From positions 1-6,139 of the forward strand of contig JAGGSW010000143.1 in the NCBI GenBank assembly GCA_021158895.1: a stretch of 6,139 bases of DNA. The letters run 5' to 3'. The notes under the pieces were generated by a model that had not been told where the DNA came from, ran no database searches, and saw nothing but the letters and a program-made list of their open reading frames with translations. The first letter of the stretch is position 1; every line of letters begins with the position of its first letter. Of the stretch, positions 1-6,139 are shown piece after piece. The DNA is from Candidatus Odinarchaeota archaeon (GTDB lineage Archaea > Asgardarchaeota > Baldrarchaeia > Baldrarchaeales > DXJG01). A program made the position numbers and the translations under genes.

Positions 1-8
1 TTCTATGA

Positions 9-16
9 CTTTATAG
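9..16 (+). promoter_or_regulatory. Possible archaeal TATA box (weak)
   Basis: CTTTATAG resembles an archaeal TATA element (consensus near TTTAWATA). Transcription would be expected about 22-27 bases further on, close to 35-40, which would start at or inside the Shine-Dalgarno sequence of the permease. That fit is poor, and I see no clear purine-rich BRE upstream because the window begins there. An equally likely reading is that these bases are the tail of, or the gap after, an upstream gene in the same operon: TGA at 6-8 and TAG at 14-16 could be its stop. Confidence 0.2.
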
Positions 17-28
17 TTTGTTATAGTT
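11..28 (+). repeat. Tandem TTATAGTT direct repeat in the leader
   Basis: The octamer TTATAGTT occurs at 11-18 and again at 21-28, a 10-base period that puts both copies on the same face of the helix, just upstream of the permease ribosome binding site. Such an arrangement could be an operator for a DNA-binding protein, and the HTH-PRTase encoded in this cluster is the obvious candidate, but that is inference. The octamer is AT-rich and also occurs once inside the hydrolase gene (3611-3618), so chance is a real alternative. The repeat itself is certain; its function is not. Confidence 0.4.
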
Positions 29-35
29 GTAAGTC

Positions 36-41
36 GGGTGA
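36..41 (+). promoter_or_regulatory. Ribosome binding site deciding the permease start
   Basis: GGGTGA matches the archaeal anti-Shine-Dalgarno and lies 5 bases before ATG 47. The in-frame GTG at 38 is part of this site itself, so a start there would have no binding site of its own. This favours ATG 47 over the longer reading. Confidence 0.65.
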
Positions 42-46
42 GAGGT

Positions 47-1684
47 ATGGCCACGGAAAAAATATTTATAAGAAAGGCTTCCGGCTTGGTGAGGTCGGTC
101 TCAGGTACTGACGCTTTCTTCTTTAACCTCTTTGCAAGCGGCCCAATAGGTTTTGCTTTGGCATGGAGCGTATATTGGGCTTTTTACGGACTTCCAGGCG
201 CAAACTTATGGTTAGCAATGGCATATGTGACAATTTTTAGCATATTTCTTACAATGACATATGCTATGCTTTCCTCTGTTATGCCTCGTGCAGGAGGAGA
301 TTACGTTTTCATATCTAGAACATTACATCCTGCAATTGGATTTGCAGCAAATTGGAATATGATGTTAACTCAATTCCTTTGGGGCGGTGCAATAACCATC
401 TTCTTTGTTGTAATGGCAATTTCACCGGTTCTAGGTACTCTAGGCATCGTATTCGGTAATGCGTGGTTGCTAAACGCTGCAAAGATATTATCCACATCCG
501 CAGAGTGGATTTTCGGCATAGGCATATTAGTTATCATAATTGTTGGAGTAGTAGCGGTATTAGGCTTAAAAAGACTTATGTGGTTCCTAAGAGTAGGATA
601 CGTTCTTGGTTTCTTAAGTCTTGCAATAATATTAGGTACTCTTTTAGCCACTAATAATCAAACTTTTGTAGAAGCGTTTAACATGATCGCAGCTGAATAC
701 AGTATTTCTTATCAAGGAGTTATAGATGCTGCCAAAGAAGCAGGACTTAGCATTCCTACAACACTTGTTTTCGATCCAAAGTTAACCATCGCAGCTATGG
801 CAGTGGGTTTTGCGGTTATTTCTTGGAGTTGGTGGTCTATTTATATAGCTGGAGAAATTGTAAAAGCTGAAGATGTAAAAAGGCAAATACTTATTATGGT
901 TGGGCCCACGGTATTAAATGGAATTCTTTATATTGCTTCGATTTTCCTCATGTATAAGGTTATAGGTTACGAGTTTTTAGCTGCAGCCTACTACCTTTTC
1001 GACAAACAGGAGTGGGCGATACCTGTACCGCCGTTCATAAACTTCTTTGTAGCAGTAATATTGTTAAAGATGAACAATCCTATACTTGCTGCGCTTTGTG
1101 TTATAGGATTTTTGGGATGGCCTTTAGGTATATTTGCCCTTGGTGTTCCAACTTTTTCAAGATGCATGTTTGCTTGGGGAATGGATAGACTCTTGCCAGA
1201 ACGTTTCACTAAGATCAGCAGAAGATGGAATACACCCGTAAACTCAATTATAGTAACAACCATTGTTCTCATATTATCTACGATATTCGTGGCGCTTCTT
1301 CTCGAGACGGGAATCTTCTGGCATATTGAAACCTACGTTGGCTTAGCACCAATAGTTGGAACAATTGCAATAGTGTGTTTAACTGGAGCTTTACTACCTT
1401 ATACTAGAAGAGATCTTTACGAAAAGGCAGCAATTTCAAAGTTTAAAATAGGACCTATACCACTAATAACAATAACAGGTATAATATCTACAGCATTTAC
1501 ACTTTTCATTGCATCGCTATATTTCTTCTTCCCAGCTTTAGGCTTAGCGGACCCATTAACGTCTGCAATAGTATGTGGAACTATATTTGGTTCAGGACTC
1601 GTATACTTTTATGCTGTTAAATACTATAGGAAAAAGCAAGGTATAGACTTAGACTTACTATACAGAGAAATTCCACCAGCTTAA
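47..1684 (+). CDS. APC-superfamily amino acid permease
   Basis: This is an integral membrane secondary transporter, 545 residues from ATG 47. About 12 membrane segments can be read, near residues 23-47, 54-78, 105-130, 153-173, 178-200, 246-268, 280-304, 343-367, 398-419, 428-450, 471-495 and 503-524. Family marks are the ASGP break in segment 1 (30-33), the PRAGGDYVFISR motif after segment 2 (80-91), AGEIVKAED after segment 6 (268-276), and the SR...AWGMDRLLPERF block (371-387) before segment 9. A hydrophilic loop of about 45 residues separates segments 5 and 6. The tail is charged and ends in GIDLDLLYREIPPA, a style common in archaeal and bacterial APC permeases. APC proteins usually move amino acids, polyamines or related amines with H+ or Na+, or by exchange; the substrate here cannot be read. 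An in-frame GTG at 38 would add three residues but overlaps the ribosome binding site. The next gene follows after 23 bases, suggesting the imported compound is used by the two downstream hydrolases. Confidence 0.9.
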   Translation: MATEKIFIRKASGLVRSVSGTDAFFFNLFASGPIGFALAWSVYWAFYGLPGANLWLAMAYVTIFSIFLTMTYAMLSSVMPRAGGDYVFISRTLHPAIGFAANWNMMLTQFLWGGAITIFFVVMAISPVLGTLGIVFGNAWLLNAAKILSTSAEWIFGIGILVIIIVGVVAVLGLKRLMWFLRVGYVLGFLSLAIILGTLLATNNQTFVEAFNMIAAEYSISYQGVIDAAKEAGLSIPTTLVFDPKLTIAAMAVGFAVISWSWWSIYIAGEIVKAEDVKRQILIMVGPTVLNGILYIASIFLMYKVIGYEFLAAAYYLFDKQEWAIPVPPFINFFVAVILLKMNNPILAALCVIGFLGWPLGIFALGVPTFSRCMFAWGMDRLLPERFTKISRRWNTPVNSIIVTTIVLILSTIFVALLLETGIFWHIETYVGLAPIVGTIAIVCLTGALLPYTRRDLYEKAAISKFKIGPIPLITITGIISTAFTLFIASLYFFFPALGLADPLTSAIVCGTIFGSGLVYFYAVKYYRKKQGIDLDLLYREIPPA

Positions 1685-1692
1685 GCTTAACA

Positions 1693-1701
1693 GGGAGGTG
1701 A
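1693..1701 (+). promoter_or_regulatory. Strong ribosome binding site for the TTG-started hydrolase
   Basis: GGGAGGTGA is a near-perfect match to the archaeal 16S tail and lies 6 bases before TTG 1708. It supports the TTG start. The nearby ATG at 1713 is out of frame. Confidence 0.8.
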
Positions 1702-1707
1702 ATAATA

Positions 1708-3861
1708 TTGGCATGGCTAAAACAGCATCATCGTATCTTAACTATTGAACTTCCAGCTACAGTTCTAAAGGAGTTTAATGCTAAGGAATGGGTTAAAAAA
1801 GCTGTAGACTGTGGAGCAGATGTCATAGTGGCTTTTGCATACAGCTATCTCGGTGGATTAACTTTCTATAAAAGTAAATTTGCGCCACCACATCCAGATA
1901 TGGGCGACAGGGACATTCTCAGAGAAACTGTTGAAGAATGCCGTAAACAGGGGGTCAAAGTAATTGCTTATGTTAATAGCATTTGGGGTGGAGAACATGA
2001 GTACAAGGAACATGAGGATTGGTGTCAAAGAAGATATAACGGTAAAATTGTAGAAATGGGGCCTTCTCGTGAAATGTGCCTTAATAGCCCTCACAGAGAG
2101 TATATTATTAACATAGTTAGGGAAATTTTGGAAAACTATGATGTTGATGGCATTTTTGTGGATGAGCCTAGCTTTCAAAGCTGGTGCAAATGTAAATACT
2201 GCGAGGAGAAATTTAAAGCCGAAACAGGATTGGAAATACCTAAATATGCTAAATGGGATAATCCCAAGTGGATAAAATTTATGGAATGGAGATATAAATG
2301 TATAACAGAAGCTATAGAGGAAATTGCTAAGAATGTAAAGTCTGTGAAAAACGATGCCATATGTTTCTTTCAATTTCATTTTCCTATTTCCTCTTTTTCG
2401 TGGCTTTGGTTGAGTATTGTTGGCGGTGGAAAAATGGAGTGGAGATACGGGTCAGAGTACGAGGGATTTTATATTCCAAGAATTTACGCTGAAAAACTGG
2501 AAGACATCAGCAAACATGAAGATGTTATTTCAATGGAACTGTATCGAAGTTTTGCAAGGCAACCTGTTTGGTGGATTGGGGCCTGCATTAAGTATGCTAA
2601 AAGGTTTGCTGATAATAAACCTATTTTCACGTTAGTTGAAACGCCGTTCTTTCCATGGTCTCTTTATCTTCGCCCATCTGTCGAGTTAAAGGCTACAATA
2701 GGGGAGATTGTAGCTAATGGAGGATGCCCTTGGTTTTCGATCTATGGGCCAGGAATCTCTGATATGAGGAGACTTGAAACCATTAAAGAAGTATTTCAAA
2801 AGTTAAAATCTTGTGAAGAACATCTTAACAATGTCGATTTATTGAAATATGCTGCAGTACTGTTCTCTTTACAGACAGTAGACTATTATGCTGCAAATGA
2901 CACCGAGGGTCGATATCTTAACCATTTTCTTGGATTTTACAGATCTATGATTGAAAACCACATACAAGTAGATGTATTATCAGATAAGGACATTTCTTTC
3001 GATGTTCTCAAGGAATATAAAGTGGTTTGCCTACCTAATGCTGCTTGTTTAAGCGACCTACAGATAAGAGAACTTGAAAAATATGTGAAAAGCGGCGGTG
3101 GTCTTATTGCTACGTATGAAACATCTCTCTATGATGAAAAGGGCGTAAAAAGAAATAATTTTGGTCTTGCAGACTTATTTAACATTGATTATACTGGTAA
3201 AACTGAAGACGCTGGCATAACTTATATTAGGATTTCAAATGAGCACCCAGTGGTCGATAATATTTCTAAAGGTGTTTTACTTCCCTATTTCCTTAACATT
3301 CCAGTATCTACTCCTAGAAGTATGGATAATGTACTTGCAATCCTTGTTAAACCTCCTGAAACAATGTTTTCTCCCATCGGCGAAGATACCAAAATACCTG
3401 TAATTCTAGCTCAAAATTACGGTGAAGGTAGGGTAGTTTTTATTCCTGGGTGTTTAGATGCCATTTATATGCTAATGGAAATCAACGACTACTGTAATAT
3501 TCTCGCCAATGCTGTGCGATGGGCTGCAAAATCTCCCGAACCTGTGGAAGTTAAAAACTGCCCTAGAATTGTTGAGGTTAATTCATGGGAGAAAAAAGAT
3601 GGTAAAAGGATTATAGTTCATCTGGTGAATCACGGCCATGATACGAGGCCAATACTTGGGCCGATCTCAAGGCTCGTGAACTATGCAATACCAGTTTATG
3701 ACGTTGAAATTCAAGTAAGGAAAGCTGTTGATGAGAAAGTAAAGAAAGCCTATTTAGCATTCCACAACAAAACCCTTGATTATGAAGTTAAAGATAACTT
3801 GGTTAAGATTGTTGTTCCAAAAGTTGAAGATTATGAAATTGTTGTTATTGAGTTTGACTAG
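1708..3861 (+). CDS. Glycoside-hydrolase-like protein (GHL6-type barrel plus GH42-type trimerisation domain)
   Basis: This is a 717-residue protein with no signal peptide or membrane segment, so it is probably cytoplasmic. The start is TTG, supported by a very strong ribosome binding site. Residues 1 to about 365 look like a TIM barrel of the hypothetical glycosyl hydrolase 6 type: alternating strands, GVKVIAYVN (82-90), DVDGIFVDEP (145-154) followed by CKCKYC (C160, C162, C165), and FTLVETPFF (307-315). By analogy with clan GH-A, E153 (strand 4) and E311 (strand 7) are candidate acid/base and nucleophile; this is inference, and D152 is an alternative. Residues about 375-610 resemble the GH42 trimerisation domain, a class I amidotransferase-like fold: VVCLPNAACLSD (439-450), YVKSGGGLIATYETSLYDEKG (459-479), FGLADLF (485-491) and the late YGEGRVVFIPG (571-581). 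The end (about 615-717) is a small beta domain with VHLVNHG (637-643) and an IPVYDVEI segment (661-668). Seventeen cysteines suit a reducing cytoplasm. The gene sits between a permease and an amidohydrolase, so it probably cleaves an imported conjugate; beta-galactosidase activity should not be assumed. Confidence 0.8.
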   Translation: MAWLKQHHRILTIELPATVLKEFNAKEWVKKAVDCGADVIVAFAYSYLGGLTFYKSKFAPPHPDMGDRDILRETVEECRKQGVKVIAYVNSIWGGEHEYKEHEDWCQRRYNGKIVEMGPSREMCLNSPHREYIINIVREILENYDVDGIFVDEPSFQSWCKCKYCEEKFKAETGLEIPKYAKWDNPKWIKFMEWRYKCITEAIEEIAKNVKSVKNDAICFFQFHFPISSFSWLWLSIVGGGKMEWRYGSEYEGFYIPRIYAEKLEDISKHEDVISMELYRSFARQPVWWIGACIKYAKRFADNKPIFTLVETPFFPWSLYLRPSVELKATIGEIVANGGCPWFSIYGPGISDMRRLETIKEVFQKLKSCEEHLNNVDLLKYAAVLFSLQTVDYYAANDTEGRYLNHFLGFYRSMIENHIQVDVLSDKDISFDVLKEYKVVCLPNAACLSDLQIRELEKYVKSGGGLIATYETSLYDEKGVKRNNFGLADLFNIDYTGKTEDAGITYIRISNEHPVVDNISKGVLLPYFLNIPVSTPRSMDNVLAILVKPPETMFSPIGEDTKIPVILAQNYGEGRVVFIPGCLDAIYMLMEINDYCNILANAVRWAAKSPEPVEVKNCPRIVEVNSWEKKDGKRIIVHLVNHGHDTRPILGPISRLVNYAIPVYDVEIQVRKAVDEKVKKAYLAFHNKTLDYEVKDNLVKIVVPKVEDYEIVVIEFD

Positions 3862-3865
3862 GTGA
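3861..3865 (+). promoter_or_regulatory. Ribosome binding site overlapping the upstream stop codon
   Basis: GGTGA starts on the last base of the hydrolase stop TAG (3859-3861) and lies 6 bases before ATG 3872. The overlap suggests that translation of the M20 gene is coupled to that of the hydrolase gene. Confidence 0.65.
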
Positions 3866-3871
3866 ACACAG

Positions 3872-5155
3872 ATGGTTTCCTCCCTAGAGGAAAAGATAAT
3901 AAAAACAATAGATGAACGACGAGATGAAATAATTCAACTGCTAAAAGATCTAATAAGAATCCCAAGCATTACAGGTGAAGAGGGTAAGTGCCAAGAATTT
4001 GTAGCTAAAAAACTCGAAGAAATTGGAATTGAAGTCGATAAATGGCAGATAAACTGGGAAGAGTTGAAAAAACATCCTGCCTATGTACCAATTGAAACAA
4101 TGGGATATAAGGGCTATGAAGGAAGACCCAATGTAGTCGGAATACTAAAAGGTCAAAAAGAACATCCATCACTCATAATAAATGGCCACACAGATGTAGT
4201 TCCTATAGGGGCAAGAAATGAATGGAAGCATGACCCTTGGGGAGGGGAAATTGAAGGGAACTTTATATTTGGGAGAGGAGCTTGTGATATGAAGGCTGGT
4301 ATTGCCGCAATGATTTCTGCAGTAGCTACATTAGTTGAATGCAACGTGAAGTTGAAAGGAACTCTATACATCGAAAGTGTAGTGGATGAGGAAGCAGGTG
4401 GAAATGGAACCCTTGCTTGCGTAATTAGAGGCTATAAAGCTGATGCAGGAATAATTGCAGAGCCAACTTCCCTTCACTACCTTTGTAATTCTAATAGAGG
4501 CGCTCAATTTTTCAGGATTAAAATTGAAGGTGGTTCTGGAGGTCTTGAGCTAAAATATACCATTCCTGAAGCGATAGAAAAAGCTTTTAAGATTTATAAG
4601 GCTGTAGATGACTTTGCAGCTATGAGGCAGATAGATGTGAAACATCCCTTGTTTAAAGCTTTTCCACTGCCTGCAAAGATTCCTACAGGAATATGTAAAA
4701 TTCAGGCAGGAGACTGGCCATCAACAATACCAGGAACGTGCATAATGGAAGGAAGCTTGGAATGTCTTCCAGGTGAAGATATTCGTGAAGTTCGTGAACA
4801 ATTTAAAAAATATATTGCCTTCGTTGCTCAGACAGATCCTTGGCTAAAAAGAAAACCGCCTGAAGTAGAGTGGTTTGGACTATGGCTTGAAGCAGCGGAA
4901 ACTCCTGTGAACCATCCAATAGTTGAAACAATAAAGAAAACTTCCAAAGAAATTTTAAACTTCGAACCTCAGATAATAGGTGGTGGTGGAAGCGACTTAA
5001 GACTACTTAATCTTTATGCAGATACTCCATCGGTTCTTTACGGTCCTGGTGGTGGCGCGATGCATGGATTTGACGAATATGCAGATTTGAAGCAACTAAT
5101 AGATTACACTAAGAGTTTAACTGTAACCATAGTGAGATGGTGCGGGGTAACGTAG
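3872..5155 (+). CDS. M20-family metallo-amidohydrolase (ArgE/DapE-like)
   Basis: A 427-residue, probably cytoplasmic, di-metal (usually zinc) hydrolase of the acetylornithine deacetylase / succinyl-diaminopimelate desuccinylase group, which cleaves amide bonds of N-acyl amino acids or short peptides. The metal-site set is complete: H106 and D108 in NGHTDVVP, bridging D139 in GRGACDMKAG, general base E173 and ligand E174 in VDEE, E197 in AEPT, and H398 in MHGFDEY. GGGGSDLRLL (370-379) and YGPGGG (390-395) are further family motifs. The length is normal. The lid/dimerisation domain spans about 205-320. There the usual GxSxH motif, whose histidine normally reaches the partner subunit's active site, reads EGGSGGLELKY (219-229), with Gly224 where His is expected; no histidine occurs between 203 and 257. 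The frame stays open and family-like on both sides (NRGAQFFRIKIEG before, PEAIEKAF after), so this is not an obvious frameshift. The exact substrate is not readable. With a permease and a GH-like enzyme beside it, catabolism of a conjugated or N-acylated amino compound fits better than Arg or Lys biosynthesis. Confidence 0.9.
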   Translation: MVSSLEEKIIKTIDERRDEIIQLLKDLIRIPSITGEEGKCQEFVAKKLEEIGIEVDKWQINWEELKKHPAYVPIETMGYKGYEGRPNVVGILKGQKEHPSLIINGHTDVVPIGARNEWKHDPWGGEIEGNFIFGRGACDMKAGIAAMISAVATLVECNVKLKGTLYIESVVDEEAGGNGTLACVIRGYKADAGIIAEPTSLHYLCNSNRGAQFFRIKIEGGSGGLELKYTIPEAIEKAFKIYKAVDDFAAMRQIDVKHPLFKAFPLPAKIPTGICKIQAGDWPSTIPGTCIMEGSLECLPGEDIREVREQFKKYIAFVAQTDPWLKRKPPEVEWFGLWLEAAETPVNHPIVETIKKTSKEILNFEPQIIGGGGSDLRLLNLYADTPSVLYGPGGGAMHGFDEYADLKQLIDYTKSLTVTIVRWCGVT

Positions 5156-5159
5156 TTTT

Positions 5160-5165
5160 GGTGGT
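5160..5165 (+). promoter_or_regulatory. Modest ribosome binding site for the TTG-started HTH-PRTase
   Basis: GGTGGT lies 7 bases before TTG 5173 and matches the archaeal consensus less well than the other sites here. An in-frame TAG at 5170-5172 directly precedes the TTG, so no earlier start is possible. A later start would cut into the HTH domain. Confidence 0.5.
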
Positions 5166-5172
5166 AGAATAG

Positions 5173-5961
5173 TTGGAAAGTGTAAAGGACTTCTTAAGGA
5201 AACTTAAAGCTGTAACATTGCTTCAAATGGCAAAGAGAAACTATACCTACAAGGAATTATCGACAAGACTAAACTTAGATACTCCAACCCTAAATCGATA
5301 TGTCAATAGGCAAATTTTACCAACGAGCAAAAGAGCACAAAAAATTATACAAACTCTTCAAAATCTTTTGAACCCTTCTATTGAAATTGTCAAATGTTTG
5401 TTTTCAGAATCTGTAGAGGAACTTCCTGAAGCAGACAAGATTTTTACATCACATCCTGAATTAGCTATGTGGATTATCAGCGAAATATTTGATAGAGTCT
5501 CTCGGAAGAGTTTTGATTCCATACTTACCGTTGAGGGAGGAGGATATTTATTTGCCTCCTGCATTTCTGCCATTACGGGTAAACGTGTAGTTTTAGCGCG
5601 AAAAAGGAAGCCACATGGATCAAATTATATTTTTGAAACCTACTATCCACATACGTTGTTAAAAGCAGGTGTTTTTAACCCAGATTTTCAAAGAAATTTG
5701 TTCCTTCCACGTTATTTAATAAGAAGAAAAGATCGTGTTATACTGATGGATGATGTGATTTGGACAGGAGAAACAATGAGAGCCCTTTTTAAAATGGCGA
5801 CTAGAGTTGGTATGAACGTTAACTATGGTATTGTTATAGCTGTTTGGTCTAAAGATGTGTTTGAAACATTGCAAAAAGACCTAGCAATACACATAGATTA
5901 TTTAATTCCTCTCTACAAGTATAGAAAATATAATAAAATCCTAGAAGTGCAGGAAGGGTGA
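5173..5961 (+). CDS. HTH-phosphoribosyltransferase domain protein, probable transcriptional regulator
   Basis: A 262-residue soluble protein with two parts. Residues about 5-65 form a Cro/C1-like helix-turn-helix domain: TYKELSTRLNLDTPTLNRYVN (25-45) is the core, with YKELSTRL as first helix and TPTLNRYV as recognition helix. Residues about 85-255 are a type I phosphoribosyltransferase fold: LTVEGGGYLFA (118-128) then GKRVVLARKRKPHG (136-149), and the PRPP-binding loop RVILMDDVIWTGET (188-201) with acidic pair D193/D194. About 44 residues separate the KPHG loop from the acidic pair, more than in orotate PRTases and more like APRT/XPRT or Bacillus PurR. Known HTH-PRTase proteins of archaea (GfcR and the PyrE-like group) and PurR act as regulators that sense PRPP or nucleotides. 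By that analogy this one is more likely a regulator than a salvage enzyme, but activity cannot be excluded. It is 17 bases downstream of the M20 gene, and a local operator such as the 11-28 repeat is possible. The effector is unknown. Confidence 0.8.
   Translation: MESVKDFLRKLKAVTLLQMAKRNYTYKELSTRLNLDTPTLNRYVNRQILPTSKRAQKIIQTLQNLLNPSIEIVKCLFSESVEELPEADKIFTSHPELAMWIISEIFDRVSRKSFDSILTVEGGGYLFASCISAITGKRVVLARKRKPHGSNYIFETYYPHTLLKAGVFNPDFQRNLFLPRYLIRRKDRVILMDDVIWTGETMRALFKMATRVGMNVNYGIVIAVWSKDVFETLQKDLAIHIDYLIPLYKYRKYNKILEVQEG
5956..5961 (+). promoter_or_regulatory. Ribosome binding site containing the upstream stop codon
   Basis: GGGTGA ends in the TGA stop of the HTH-PRTase gene and lies 4 bases before ATG 5966, or 7 before the adjacent in-frame GTG 5969. 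It suggests translational coupling of the last gene to the regulator. Confidence 0.6.
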
Positions 5962-5965
5962 TCTT

Positions 5966-6139
5966 ATGGTGAAAGTGTTTGATGGATCAATTGAACCTTT
6001 AAGTAGGGAAGATGATGAAATTTTAAAAATGGCTGTCAATATTATTAACGAAGCAGAGAAGCAAAAGATAGTTTTGAGAATTCTTGGTGCTATTGCAATA
6101 TTTTTACATGGAGGAGAATTTGCCAACTTGTATAAAAAG
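5966..6139 (+). CDS. N-terminus of an uncharacterised protein, possibly nucleotidyltransferase-like (cut by the window end)
   Basis: Fifty-eight codons are visible, open to the end of the window with no stop. The ATG at 5966 has a good ribosome binding site that includes the previous stop codon; GTG 5969 is an alternative one codon later. The visible part has an acidic start, a predicted helix (EILKMAVNIINEAEKQ, 18-33) and then IVLRILGAIAIFLHGG (35-50). A helix followed by an 'LR-(I/L)-LG-(A/G)-(I/L)-A' stretch recalls the opening of nucleotidyltransferase-like proteins of the AbiEii/MNT type and some archaeal hypothetical proteins. The catalytic GS...D.D part, if present, would lie beyond the window, so the assignment is tentative. 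It is 4 bases from the HTH-PRTase gene, so it is likely co-transcribed. It may be a partner of the regulator or an unrelated downstream gene. Confidence 0.6.
   Translation, partial: MVKVFDGSIEPLSREDDEILKMAVNIINEAEKQKIVLRILGAIAIFLHGGEFANLYKK

Noticed and set aside
38..46. GTG at 38 as the permease start
   Set aside because: The GTG is part of the GGGTGA ribosome binding site and would have none of its own; ATG 47 has ideal spacing.
1..111. Frame open from base 1 to the TGA at 109-111, overlapping the permease start
   Set aside because: It could be the tail of an upstream gene, but it would overlap the permease by over 60 bases, unlike the tidy junctions elsewhere here, and the translation shows no family motif.
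1682..1707. Possible terminator between permease and hydrolase
   Set aside because: The gap is 23 bases, has no stable hairpin or T-run, and is mostly the strong ribosome binding site of the next gene.
1858..2379. Antisense open frame of 173 codons inside the hydrolase gene
   Set aside because: It lies wholly opposite a well-supported gene, its translation is Phe/Leu/Ser-rich without recognisable motifs, and it is a typical shadow frame.
4523..4585. Frameshift as the cause of the missing histidine motif in the M20 gene
   Set aside because: A neighbouring frame checked across the segment soon meets a stop, and the family-like residues on both sides align without a gap, so substitution is the simpler reading.
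5941..6126. Antisense open frame opposite the last gene
   Set aside because: The + strand frame has a good start, ribosome binding site and operon spacing, while the antisense frame has none of these.

Overview
This AT-rich window holds four complete genes and the start of a fifth. All are on the + strand and packed head to tail with gaps of only 23, 10, 17 and 4 bases, so they look like one transcription unit. The likely host is an uncultivated archaeon. Evidence: ribosome binding sites of the GGTGA / GGAGGTGA type sit 4-7 bases before nearly every start, two genes start with TTG, Ile ATA and Arg AGA/AGG codons are common, and the fourth gene has the helix-turn-helix plus phosphoribosyltransferase layout known from archaeal regulators. 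I cannot name the lineage from sequence alone; a Bathyarchaeia/Thermoproteota-type genome is a guess.

Layout: 1-46 is a short leader with a tandem 8-base repeat and a TATA-like stretch. 47-1684 encodes a 12-segment APC-superfamily permease. 1708-3861 encodes a cytoplasmic glycoside-hydrolase-like protein: a TIM-barrel domain of the GHL6 type, a GH42-type 'trimerisation' (glutamine-amidotransferase-like) domain and a small C-terminal beta domain. 3872-5155 encodes an M20 metallo-amidohydrolase of the ArgE/DapE type. 5173-5961 encodes an HTH-phosphoribosyltransferase protein, probably a regulator. 5966 to the window end is the N-terminus of a protein resembling small nucleotidyltransferase-like archaeal proteins. 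No stretch over 46 bases lacks a gene. I saw no tRNA, rRNA, CRISPR array, insertion sequence or terminator hairpin.

Working model (inference): the permease imports an amino-acid-like or conjugated compound. The hydrolase-like protein and the M20 enzyme, neither with a signal peptide, act on it in the cytoplasm by cleaving a glycosidic-type bond and an amide/N-acyl bond. The HTH-PRTase may sense a nucleotide, PRPP or related effector and control the unit. The substrate is unknown. The most unusual single feature is that the M20 enzyme keeps all its metal ligands but lacks the conserved lid/dimerisation-domain histidine.
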